From assembly GCA_013398295.1 (NCBI GenBank), contig VZSF01009852.1, forward strand, positions 168 through 64,167: 64,000 nucleotides of DNA. The letters run 5' to 3'. Each line of letters starts with the position of its first letter. The stretch's first letter is position 1. This DNA comes from Chionis minor (Eukaryota > Chordata > Aves > Charadriiformes > Chionididae). Made by a program: the position numbers and the translations under genes. Shown here one piece after another: positions 47,701-59,107 of the stretch. Below the pieces are notes generated by a model. The model searched no databases. It saw only the letters and a program-made list of their open reading frames with translations, and was not told the DNA's origin.

Positions 47701-49644
47701 GTTAGAATGCATAGGCTCGTTCAGAGTGTGAAAGGAATATGAGATTATGTACTACAATTCAGCAGAAGTTTCTTTTTAAAACCATAATCATGCTGACAGC
47801 AGAAGTTGATGCATCTGAAAAGAGAAAATAACATTTGTATACAGACCTAGTAGATATGGTCGTGGTCTGAGTTCATGAGTACTGAAAATTGAAAGATGTT
47901 GTCCCAGTAGACACTGGGACATGCGTTGTCGCAAACTTGCTGACAGACCCAGGACATATATTTAGCAAACAAATTTGAGTTTTTTCCTCCAGTGACACAT
48001 AGTTACATCTCTGATTCCAGTATTGGTGGGTTCTTATGTTGAACAGAGATGATATTCTGTTGCATGCTCACAGCCTTAAATCCTTACTATACTTTTTAGG
48101 GGAAGATTCTCTGTGCAAATGTTCATTTCTAGACAGTCTTCTAGATGCATGCCGGTACATTTGCTCCTGTATTGATTTGTCAGCGAGGACCAGAAGGAAT
48201 TTCGTAGCACATCAGAAAAGGATCATAGCATCTCTTTTTCAGAGCTCCATGTGTCTCTATTGAAAGATGTGTGGGTTGCTTTTCGTCGTTGCAAGCGTGC
48301 CAAAGCACATATGTAGGAAAAGAGAAGGTGAAAAACTTTCTCATTATAGCCAAGGACAGATAGCTCAAAAAGCGGGAGATTTACAGAGACACAAATACAG
48401 ATATGCCCTGAAGGTCTAGAAGAACAATGTAGAAAATGGCTTCAGGATGAGGTGGTGTAGGCTCGTGGTGATTTTTTTTTTTTTTTGATGTTAGGAAAAT
48501 GTATTTCAGTTTGGCTTTAGCACACTTGATCTCCTCAGAACACACTCTCTGTACTCACTGTAAAATGAGTCATGAACAGCTCATAGAAAGTACATACAGA
48601 TACGTCTGCTTATGAGAGTCCCATCTGTCTGTTTAAATTTCCTTAAGAGGATTTATTTTGTTTCTGAGTTTAGTGTGCAATATGTGTTAGTCTAAGTATA
48701 TTTTATCATGTTGCTCTGAGATGGTGTGTATGTGCACGCACTCAAAAAATTTTTGGGAAAATACCATGCTCGTTACGTGCACAAGTACCTGATTTTTAAG
48801 AGATTTTTTTTTTTCCCCGCCCATAGGCTAGTGTTACTTCAGTTGTTTATTTTTCTTTGGGTAACTTGTAATAACACCATATTGTTCCACTACTTCTTAA
48901 GATCCTTTGCTTCAACAAGTAGTTGTCAAAGCACAAGTTAAATTGGATTGAAAAAGTCACTTTACCATGAATGGAAAATCTGTGCTCAGTTGAACCAGCA
49001 AGAACATGCTTGGAAGTTTAGTTGGATCTTCATGTAGGAATGTGCTGCTGCTGTTGCTCAGTAACTTTGAATGCTAGTGAGGTAACTAAAATGCCAGAAT
49101 ATTAAGAGGAAGACATATATTCTGATGACTTGAGTTATAGACCTTTTAGGACATCAGAAGCTTCAAGATTTAATTTTATCTTTAAATGAACAGATTGACA
49201 AAGAGATTTTGAGTGGAAACAGTATAGATCTTGGTGTATTTAGAGTTACAGTTTATGATTTGTTGCACGTTTCAGGTTAATTGTAGAGATGCCAACACTG
49301 AGTGAAGAGCTATCTGCTGATCTTAACACACAAGGACAAATGTTCTCTCATAGTATGATGGCTTTTCATTTGAACAAGACCTCTCTCTCTGTTTTTACTC
49401 CTTTTCTTATTTTAATTATACATACTTTACAGTAAGCATTAAATGTAAACAAAAGATGTTATACTTCTGATCTTTTGGTATCTTGCCATAATCTTTTAGG
49501 ATAATTAATGCCTTTTTAAAAAAAAAAAACCAAACCAAAACAGAAATAACTACTTTTGCTCAGGGGGCAGTAAGAGAATGACTGTTACCAAAATATGTTA
49601 GAGAAAATTCTCTGTGTGCATCCAGGCCAATGATTGTGTGAGTA

Positions 49645-49650
49645 AATAAA
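49645..49650 (+). terminator. POU2F1: candidate internal poly(A) signal AATAAA
   Basis: Canonical hexamer in the presumed 3' UTR, followed by T-rich sequence. Use is unproven. Confidence 0.25.
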
Positions 49651-52069
49651 ATGAAATTTTCTATTACATCTCTTGGAACTGTAACCTAATGTTTTGGTTT
49701 GTTCTAATGTTTAACTGTTACGTCTGTAGGCCTTGCAGTATGCTTTGGCTCAGCACACGTTTCTGCAGTTGAGTTACTAAAGGAGACAGCAGTGTTAATT
49801 CCTTAACTCTGTGCACATTCCTGCAGACCAACATTCTTTAAAACAGAAATTCCTTCCTTTGTTATAGATGGAGCAGAACAGCCGTTACACCTGGAACCAT
49901 ACCACAGATACTAAACTAGAACAACATCTGATTTACTTTGCGTATCAACTGATATTTTCTTAGATAAAAATTCACTTTACAAAATCATCTTAGAGAGACA
50001 AGTAGGTTCTCGTGGTCATTAGAGTGTTTTGGGACAGACGAAACGACGTGTCTGGTCCAAACTTTCAATTATACTTGGTTTTAACCAGGAGGTTAAAATG
50101 TAGATCAATTTATTGCCATGTTAATTTTATTAAGAGTCGTTATTCCTGTTCTGTCTGAAACGGTTAAACGATGTTTATCCACAGGGCATGGGTACACCTG
50201 TTGGATGTACGCCTGACTGTTGCCTAGGGTGGAGTGTTACCAAAGGAGTAAGCCAACCCGCTACCCTGCAGTGGGTTTGTGGTTGTTAGCCCTCACATAG
50301 CCAACTCAAATTCCTGTATATTTTTGCAACCAATACGTCTTTTTACTTCTCCCTCCCTTTCCAAAGTACTATAGCAATACAGACTTCAAGATACATACCT
50401 TGCAGAGGTTCTGCTCTTTTCAGTTGTTAAAACTCACTCCTGTTGCTGTCCGTGAGTCTTTCTCTTCTCTCCAGTGGGGAGACTCCTAAAATACTTTAAA
50501 GATTTTTGACATAGGAGGCTTTGCTGTAAAGTTATTAACTCACTTTCTTAAAGTTTGCAATTTTTTGAAATGTTCATATATTTTGCTCTGTGTTCTGAAC
50601 AGTACCTGGTTCCCTGTGTGGAATGTGGAACATGTGCAAGTATTTTCAGTGCTTTTGGGGCAACGGAAAGAGGCAATTCCAGTACTTGCACATCTTCCCA
50701 GGCAATCACGCAGAGAGTAAAGCATGAAAATGAACTTGATCTTTTTTCAGCTTATCTGTCTGTCCTGGTCCCTATCTGTCCTAGTCCCAACCATGACACT
50801 GTCTTCATTGGATCTGTCTGCCACTTCTCCCAGGACACTCTTAGTGGGTACGTGCTCTGAGCTTTTACCCTGGTGGGATGCTGTTAGAAGGGTGTTAGGA
50901 TGATTGCACTGGAATGACAAGTAGTTTAACTGTGGGAGAACGGAAGAGATGCCTCTTAGTTGAGTAGACAGATAAGGTCAGGATGTAGAACATACCGGGT
51001 ACTTCTTTTCTGACCAAATTCCTAAAACCGAAGCAACTGCTGGGCTTTGTCTGGGAGCTGCTTTTAGCTCCGTCTGCGATACCCTGCTAAGAATCGTCCG
51101 TAACTGGAACAATCTGGGCCCCCTCCCTCCTTCCTCCCCTCTCCCTCCTTGTTCCTTCCCCCATCTTCCCGCAGCGAAAGGTAGCACCATACAGCTCTGA
51201 GAACAATACTTGTGGGTAGCAGCTGGCTTCTGGCACCTTCATAAAATACCTCAGCATAGCTTAGCATTGTCGCAGAACTGGTTTTAAACTGAAAAAATCA
51301 GAAGAGAAAAGCAAACTTTATAAATAGTGGAGATAATTCTAGCTGTAGAGTTTAGTTGAACTGATGTTTATTATGACTGATAAACATGATTATGCTGTAT
51401 GTATTTGAGATCCTGTTTATAGGTTACAACTTTATAGGGTCGGGTGGGGGTGGGTGGATGTTGGGGGCAGAGAAGGGGGTTGACTGTGTTAGAAGGAAAA
51501 TGTTTGCTCATGAATTTTTTTCCTTGTATCTGTCTTGCCAAAGGAAACATTTTGTCACTCCTGGGTTTGGGATTGTTGTTTGGTTGGTTTATCTGTGGTC
51601 TAATCTGCAGCACAGCACGTGGTGGCATGCAGGTTACTGATTGGTTTGCTGTTCAGGGTCCTTTCCGAGTGCGCGCACACTTCCCTCCCTCTTGGCCTTT
51701 CCTTGCCTTTTGCTGGGATCTAAAGATGAGACGACGTGTATCCAGGAGGCTCAGGGCAAAGAAGATGGCTGTACTGGGTTAGAATCGACCTAGGTGGTGT
51801 AAATCCATTTCGGTTACTTGAGTCGCTCCAGAGCTGAACTGGGTCCGTTGTGTTGAACTTCGGGGAGGGAGAAGAACGGTTGTCGCATCTTAATCTATCT
51901 GGGAGAGCAAAAGTGAAACAGGTTCCTTTTATCCCCCTTGTCTTGTTACTGAATGTAGGGCTCGTAGTGCTTGATAATAGGTGGAAAACTTTTTAAACAC
52001 TTCCTTTTCTAATAGCAATGCTAATCCTGTCTAGACCAAAAACTATGAAAGAAAAAACCAAACTGAGAA

Positions 52070-55000
52070 GTGAAAGCTAACCTACTCCTAACACCTGGCT
52101 GGTATGCCGGAAAGGGCGGAAATACTGCGAGACAGTCGTGGGAGAGAGGAGCCTGGAGGGGTTGTTGGCGAGGGAGTGGGTCGTTCTCCTGGCATATGTC
52201 TTGGTGTTGCGGTGGGAGTAGCAGAAGAGCGAGTGGTTGCTGCCTTGGGAGGGCGGGTGTTGCGCCCGCTCCATCCGGACCCCGAGGCTCCCTTCTCGTT
52301 TCCCTTCAAGGCCGATGGAGTCGGGGAGGAGGGGAGGGCTGCGCGTGGGTGTGTGTGCAAGTGCGTGTGTGCGCCTGGCTGCGTGTGGTGATCAAGGGAG
52401 GTGGGTTTCTAAAGGAGCTCGACTCCACTGGGGCGGGAGAATTCCCAGTGGCCTCGGAGGGAACCAAAGGCACTGATAAGTTGTCAGCTCTGCTGTTCTC
52501 AGAGCGGGTACGAGGAAAAGCTGGGTGGGGTCAGTGTCCCTTTTCTGAAAGGACCTCATCTCTTGTGGGTACTCCCACCTTTTCTGCATAGAGTTGCCGT
52601 GGCTCTGTGAAGACAAACGGCGTGTGGGGCTTGCCCGGTGCTGCAGGTCTTAGGCTGATGTTGGGATACAGTCAGGGAAAACTGTTTCTTTCCTTTGAGT
52701 GTGGAAGCAGTGTAGTCCAAGGTCAGAGTCTGTTCAACAGCTTTTGCGTATGGTCTTTCTCTTAGGGGAGGGGCCTTGGAGACTCCCTTCTTTGCTCCCC
52801 AAAGTAGCCTTGTACATGTTCACGTATCGTGCTATTGGGCTGAGTTGTTTTATCCGTGAACTTGGTGAGCTCTTGTGAAGAAAGGGAGGGGAGGAGGGGG
52901 AGAGGTGGGCTGTCCAGCTACTCTTCCTCCGGACGCCAATCGGGTTGCAGAACTTCACTGAAAGCTTTACTAATAGAATTGTTGTTCTGACATTATGTAA
53001 AAGTGGTATTAATATTGTGTGACTTTTCAAAGAGCTAGTTAGATTTATAGATAGGTAATAGGGATATTGAAGAAATGACTTCTCAAAGAAAAGAGCACTT
53101 GGAACAAAAGAAGTGGAAAACAAGGTGTGCTTTAAGGAAAACAAATCTGAGGAAGGAAATGAAACAGCTTGTGGGAGGCGAGGGAAGATGATACCCTATG
53201 GTGTTCCTTAGTGTTGCTGAGGCTCGGCCCCAGAACTGGAACATACCCCCTCTGCCTTATTTCATCTCTCTACCAAACAGGACATTGTCAAGTAGCTCAG
53301 ACCAAAACGCTGATCTGTCTTAAAACTGTGTTGGTCTGCTGGGGAATGTTCTCCTGCAGAGCTTTACATAAACCCTAAGATACTTAATTTGTCGAGGTAG
53401 CTTCCCCTTTCCTCCTAAAATTCTCTTATCTGTTGTAGGCCCCACTTCAGGATTCATACTGCCTTTGCTGAATTTTGTAGCAGCAGCTCCTTAAGCCCTA
53501 TTCCCTGAATGCGATAATGTTATGTGCGGACAAAGCTGGCATGTTGCGGTGCTATAGAAACCTGAAATTCTTAAACGGGAGGAATCCTAAGACATTGGAA
53601 ATGGCATGCCAAGGGGCAAATCGTGGAGATCGCACAACCCCCTTGAGAAACAATTTAGGAACAAGAGCACCGGTGACAGTGTCCTGAGAACAAGGCAGTT
53701 GAGACAAAACCTTTAGTTCTTCCCCCGTTCACTCTCTGTGCGTCGGCCTCGGTGACCCTGGTGCTCCCTGCACCCGAGCGAGTCCGAGGGGAAAACGCGA
53801 TGCAAAAGACTTGGGAGGTGGGCGCAGCTCCCCGCCGGTTCCCGGGGAGCTGGGCTGGGCTGCCAGGCGGGGAAGAAGGGAAGGGACGGCTGTGGAGCAG
53901 CCCGCGGGTGGTGTGAAGAGGCCTGGAGCAGCGCTGGTCCCCGCGGGGCGCCTCTCCTGCCGGCGGTCCCTGGGAATGACCCAGACAGTAACTTCTTCGT
54001 CCCCGCCACTGCCGTTGTTCCATTTCCTTCCTCTGTGGTAGTATCTAAGGGTAGGTGTGAGTAGGTGTGGGGTGTTTATCCGCCACAGGTACAGGAGCTG
54101 TCGTATACCTCATTTCTAACTCGTAACTGAGTAACTTGCTTTAACTTTCTCCAAACCCTACAGAGTTGCCAAGTCTGCCCTCCCTCCTTTGATTAACACT
54201 GAACTCTGGCCTATAGCACCCCGTGACCTGCAACCTGGGGAGTGACCCCCCAACGCCTCTGAATGTCGCTGCTTAAAAGCTACTGCAAAGTGAGGGCAAA
54301 TTGCAATCTTACCTTATTTCCTTTGGTTACAAGGGGTCCTCTTGATTAGTCTGTGAATATCCATCCCCTCCCCTCCGCTACCCCCCAGAGAAGGGCCGCC
54401 CGCGCCCTGCCTTTCCCCACCCAGGGCAGCTGCCCCGGCGCTGCGCTGGACTCCAGGGCCCGGAGGCGCACTCAGCCTGCTGCGAACACGCTACTCACTT
54501 TTTAACATGACCAAAAATAGAAAAAAAGAAAAAAAAAAGAAAAGGAAAAAAAAAAGAAAGAAATCTCCAAATATTTAATTTTCTTCTTTATTATTTGACA
54601 ATCCTGTATCCCTTCCCTGCTCCCCAGCCTGGCCAGAAGCTGCATCCTTAACCCGGTCCATCTTTATTTGAATGTAGTTCCCCTACCCCCATGGGAAAGA
54701 GAAGCTTTGTCAGGTCACGGTGGCTGCTATAAGTTGGGAGGGGGCGGTTTCTTTGTTTTGTTTTGTTCTTTTAAAATTTCCAGCCAAAACCAAAGATTTC
54801 CTAATGATTGTATAAACTCAAAACAAACAAACAAACCAAAGACAAAGGGCGTCTTCAGCACCAAGCCCACCTGTGAGGCCGGCCTGGCCGGCGCAAGGGT
54901 CTCACGTCTCACGCCGGGGTCCAGCCTGGGGGTCCAGCCCGGCCCCGGGGGGCTGCTCCGGGCGAGGGGGCGCTGCCCCGGACCCTGTCGCCTCCCAGAC

Positions 55001-55130
55001 TCCCCACCCCGGGAAGGGGCAAAACCCGGGGCGCGGGCGCTGGGAGGGGGCGGCCGGGGGCTGCGCAGGTGGGTTGGGGAGCTGAAGACTTGGGTGCAGG
55101 ATTGGCTGCTCTGCTGGGTGCTTTAACCCT
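52070..55130. other. GC-rich, CpG-containing blocks within POU2F1 3' UTR
   Basis: Against an AT-rich background, about 52,090-52,420, 53,750-53,980 and 54,360-55,090 are visibly GC- and CpG-rich, with G-runs. They support open frames of 122-173 codons with low-complexity translations that resemble no protein I know, so I do not call genes here. Confidence 0.6.
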
Positions 55131-55823
55131 CTGGGGGCTGGGTGATGTTGATTAATACACGCTGAGGTGCACTTCTGAGCTTCCCCCCTCCCCCGTCACT
55201 GCTTGGAAGAGGCTGTCCTGTTGTGAGAAATCCCTGAAAGAAGAAGAAGCAGCTTTTCATTTCTCCTCTAGTTCCTTTTTTCTAGATTTCTTTTATTTTT
55301 GCAGCACCACTGTGCAACTATGCATTGTATTTCTCAACCTTTTATGCTAGGTAGATGCCTGTGACTTTTTAACTTTTGGGGGGGGGATTGCAAATGGAGG
55401 AACTTTTTACATGGATCTTTTTAATCTCAGTTGATTGGGGGGTGTTTGGTTCTAGGGTCATACAAGCTCTATCCCAAAGCAAAATCCAAATGTTAATATT
55501 ATTAGCCTGATGCAGATACCAAAGATAATTTCTTTCCTGCAGAACCTTAGACTTGTGTATTAAGTACGATTACCCAGCACTTGCATTAGTCTAACCTCAG
55601 TAATTCCAAAGCTTAGATGTATATTTTGGTATATTTCTGGGATATTAAAAAATTGTCGTTTAAATTCTTGTTTGTTTCAGTGTAATGCTCTTAAAGTCAT
55701 AGCATGGAGATAACTGAACTTGTCCTATTCTTAGTAGTTTGAAATAATAGTATTTTTGTATGTTTTGGGTGTGTCTATGTATGTATTAACATAACAGTTT
55801 TCACTGCCTAGGTGTTCATAAAT

Positions 55824-55829
55824 AATAAA
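55824..55829 (+). terminator. POU2F1: candidate internal poly(A) signal AATAAA
   Basis: Canonical hexamer in an AATAATAAAA context, followed by A-rich sequence that may hamper mapping. Use is unproven. Confidence 0.25.
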
Positions 55830-56516
55830 AAAACAAAAACAACTAAGGGTTTTTAAACTGTACATAATATTCCGTGAGGAATTTTCACCAGACCGCCAAT
55901 TTGGATCGCATTTTCACTGATGGCCACTCCCAACTGGGATTCTTTCTTTCTTTTTAAAGAGACAGCATGTTCTTTTTTTTCCCTATTGACCTGAGGTTCT
56001 TTCTCAGCGTAAAGGGGTTTTCACTGGTTTTAAGGGATGGGCCAAAGAGGAAGTAGCTTAAATTTTGTTTAAAAAAAATATTTAACGCATTGGTTTGAAT
56101 GCTAACCCTTTGTATGAAGAATCGGGACTTGAAAAACAAGCCCTTTCTTCTAAATCCGGCAGTAGTTTTCAAAGAGACAATGATTTGTGAATGTCTGTAG
56201 CGTCTGGGCAGTCCCTTTTTGCTTCGTTTCTAAATAAGCGAAATTTTCAAGTCTTAATGGTTTTCCTACTCCGCGCAACTGCCTGCTTACACTGGCCGGG
56301 AGGGTTTTTTCTCTTGCCCTTCCTCATATACTGCATTTATACGCTTCGGGTCAGCAGAACACTTGAAATCGAGGGCCATGTGGGAGTACCCGTACCCAAA
56401 CACAACCCAAGCTTTTCTTGAAACTGAAATGGGAGAGTCCCACACATTTCAAAACCTTGCTGATCACACTAGGGGTGAGGAGGAAGGCGAAATGCTGTCT
56501 CTTTAAAGATGTCCTT

Positions 56517-56538
56517 TATTATTATTATTATTATTATT
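56517..56538. repeat. ATT trinucleotide repeat
   Basis: About seven tandem ATT units in the distal POU2F1 3' UTR. Confidence 0.9.
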
Positions 56539-56702
56539 TTCCCAGTGGTTGCCTACAGATAGCTGTGGGCATTGAGAGATTGTGTAGATTACAGTAAATC
56601 AGAATGAAAAGGTAGATTTTGTGTAGATGCATTTGTCTGCTGTAATTTTTTATATATATTAAACTTACTGTAATTGTACAGTTCATTTCTGTTGTAAACA
56701 TC

Positions 56703-56708
56703 ATTAAA
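56703..56708 (+). terminator. POU2F1: probable distal poly(A) signal ATTAAA of POU2F1
   Basis: ATTAAA followed 20-45 nt later by GTATGCACTTGTTTGTAG and a T run, a good GU/U-rich downstream element. The preceding 150 nt or so are AT-rich and unique, as expected for a mature 3' end. Confidence 0.5.
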
Positions 56709-57171
56709 CCATTTTCCAAGTGTTTTAACATGTATGCACTTGTTTGTAGTTTTTTAAATGTGTCAGGGGAAGGCTAATTCCCCTTCCCCCTGCTGCATCT
56801 AACTGGGCCAGGAGGTTGTTCTTTCATGCCCTTTGTCTTGTCAAAATGGAGGAGAGACTGGGGGTTTTTTGCTCTCCGCTTGAAGCTTTTGTTCTACTTC
56901 TGTATTACCGACTCCTCTCCTAAAAGGAAAAGCAGCTTCAGTTGCTTCCTGAAGGCAAAGAGAAGAGTCAGCTCACAGCTACGGTGAGTGTCCCCACAAC
57001 AAGTGGTGGCTGCGGTTTGAAATCAAGATCCATTTATATAGAAAGAGCATAAAGGTGATTTTTTTTCCCCCGCTAAGAATTTCTTCCCCCTTGTTTAATG
57101 GTTGGTATTTTATGGCTGCTGAAACTTTTGATTTCTACACCTTGCAAATATGGTTACTGTGATTTTTTAAA

Positions 57172-57177
57172 AATAAA
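57172..57177 (+). terminator. POU2F1: candidate most distal poly(A) signal AATAAA of POU2F1
   Basis: Canonical hexamer in an A-rich context, followed by two small hairpins (57,181-57,194 and 57,199-57,215) and CTCTCTGTTCTTGC. It is the last + strand signal I noted before the CD247 3' end. Confidence 0.45.
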
Positions 57178-57215
57178 AAAAGTATTTCAATACTCTCTGT
57201 TCTTGCATCAAGAAC

Positions 57216-57954
57216 AAGAGCGCTTTGCAGTAGCAACTTTACTGTAGTTTGCAGCTCAGCTGTTTGAGGCATCGCCCAATTCTCTCAGATTTTTCTTGTC
57301 ATTGCAGAGGAACGGTAAGGGATCTAGGAAATTTTTTGCAAGAAACATTCATTGCCACGCACGGGATGTCTCAGTTTACTTTTTTCTTTTTGCGCTAATT
57401 CAGCGTCTTTGAAATATTCTTCAAAAGCTACAAGCACCCACTGCAGAGACAGTTTTACTGCTGAAGAAGTTAAGCACAGCCGTGTAATTTACGTGGCAGC
57501 GATTTCAGCAAGGTTTGCTGCTGCTCACCCGGTCCCTTGAGAGATGCACAGTAACCCCAGCTGGGCAGCGCTTGTTCCCAGTGTCCTGCTTTAGCTCTGC
57601 TGCCTCTCAGGGGCCGGGCGGAATGAACTGCTCAGCTCCTGACCCCGAGGTAAAATACCCTTTATTTTGCTGGGCTGTTTTTTCCTTGCGGAGTTGCTTA
57701 CAGGCCTCGTTGCACAGTCCGGTCAGTCCCTGGCAAAACTGAGGATGCAGCAGGAGGCGAGTCTTCCATTTATGCTTGGGTTTTACAGCATTTTTCCAGC
57801 ATCACATCCCACCTCCCAGGATGTGTTTAGAAGCTCCTGTTGGAATACCATCCTCCTCAGCTTGCCTAGGAGATTACTCCGCTGGCTGTAAATTGGTCCA
57901 GCCAGCACAACTGCATCAGATAATGAGCTGGTGCCATTCCCACGCACACGCACA
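57216..57954. other. intergenic gap between convergent POU2F1 and CD247 3' ends
   Basis: About 0.75 kb with no recognised gene, RNA or repeat. A second - strand AATAAA (TTTATT on + at 57,661-57,666) means CD247 transcripts could extend further into this gap. Confidence 0.6.
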
Positions 57955-59041
57955 GATGGATCATTGGTGCTAACTTTATTAATTCGTCAAAAATGCATTA
58001 CATTACTGGATTAGTATCTCTTTGGAATGATACCCACATCATCTTTTAAAGGTCGCCCGATGATAGACTGGTTTGGAAACTGCATTTACATCGGCTTTTG
58101 TACAGTTTCCGTTGCCCAGAAGTGATAGTTATGGTCTGTCTCTGACCTGAGAATTACCACACCAACTCTTTACAAGGGGAGCCTGTTCTGCACTGACAGT
58201 TGTGGATGTTGCTAATGTGAGGGAGCAGAAGCCGAACCCTTCAGCCAAAGGGAATTCTACAGGGTGAGTTTTTCTGGCTTTTCTAGTATTTTTCCTCTCT
58301 TTATCAGAGTCCAGTCTCCTTGTTCTTACTGTAACAGGGGTATCTTCTGCCCTCTGAGAAGTCTCTTACGCAGGTCACCTGGCTGTTGTTTAGCTCCAGC
58401 TGCTGGATGAGTGGTGATGCCATTGCTCCATCTTTTCTTAGAGCTATAACGCTCGTTTTCTTCGTACTGAAAAGCTGGTGTATTTGGCCTCTGGCCTTCA
58501 CTATGGTAACATCACATCACTTTTTACAATTAAAACAGTCACCCCCCACTGAAGCAGTTTGTAAAAGGTAAATTTAAAGCAAAAAGTTTAGCTGGCCTGT
58601 GTCCAACAGCCTAAAGATAAATACTACAGGAGGTAACTACAGCCCTATCTTTACAAGATATTAAAATGCAGTGAAACCATAATTATATGCCCTGCTACCC
58701 CTGGAAGGCAAGCAAGAGCTATGGAAACAGCTGTCTTAGTAGGTCTGGTCTGGTCCCACAACACAAATCTTACAAAAATCGGCCTAATAACCACTATTAT
58801 TGGAAACAACTTTACAGATATGTACATTTTAATAGCTAAAGCTTGCAGTTACATGATTTAAGAGGGAAGGGAGAAGGGACTGACCAAGTCCAGACATATT
58901 CTCTCTGCGCACCAACCAAAGTAGGTGCATGCACTGAGAAAATACACGGTGCTTGTTTTGGATGAAAAAGTCTCTCCCTCCTCTCCTCCCCAGAGCAGGT
59001 GGGCATCTCTCACCCTTGCCCATCCCCTCTGTGCCTCCCAC
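57955..59041 (-). other. CD247: CD247 3' UTR
   Basis: Non-coding sequence on the - strand from the stop codon to the poly(A) site predicted from the AATAAA at 57,975-57,980. The 5' boundary is certain, the 3' end inferred. Confidence 0.65.
57975..57980 (-). terminator. CD247: poly(A) signal of CD247
   Basis: AATAAA on the - strand. About 20-40 nt downstream on that strand lies CTGTGCGTGTGCGTGG, a textbook GU-rich downstream element. The resulting 3' UTR of about 1.1 kb is plausible for CD247. Confidence 0.7.
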
Positions 59042-59107
59042 CTAGCGGGGGGGCAAAGGCTGCATTTGGAGAGCATCATAAGTGTCCTTGGTTGCTGTAC
59101 TCAGTCC
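59042..59107 (-). CDS. CD247: CD247 terminal coding exon (ITAM3 second half, C-terminus)
   Basis: Acceptor (- strand) CTTTTTCAG|GGA. It encodes [20 protein letters not shown] then R and TAG at 59,042-59,044. Human ends DALHMQALPPR, so Q and P replace H and A. YDAL is the second half of ITAM3. Confidence 0.97.
   Translation of the reverse strand, partial: GLSTATKDTYDALQMQPLPPR

Larger units (their letters stand above)
44192..57195 (+). other. POU2F1: POU2F1 very long 3' UTR (inferred extent)
   Basis: No splice-consistent coding sequence or recognised repeat family was seen between the stop codon and the CD247 3' end, and human POU2F1 mRNA is known for a very long 3' UTR. The stretch contains ATT repeats (about 44,738-44,769 and 56,517-56,538), a purine run (about 54,521-54,566) and GC-rich blocks (about 52,090-52,420, 53,750-53,980 and 54,860-55,090). 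Pumilio-type sites TGTAAATA and TGTACATA occur at 46,568 and 55,859. Candidate poly(A) signals are at 44,387, 49,645, 55,824, 56,703 and 57,172. The far end is inference; part could be intergenic or an unrelated non-coding transcript. Confidence 0.65.

Noticed and set aside
52070..52591. 173-codon + strand open frame downstream of POU2F1
   Set aside because: Low-complexity Gly/Arg/Trp/Cys translation in a GC-rich block, no resemblance to known proteins, overlapping open frames in other phases; a compositional artefact of the 3' UTR.
54668..55126. 152-codon + strand open frame
   Set aside because: Joins AT-rich and GC-rich sequence with no domain, no splice support and overlapping frames; likely chance.
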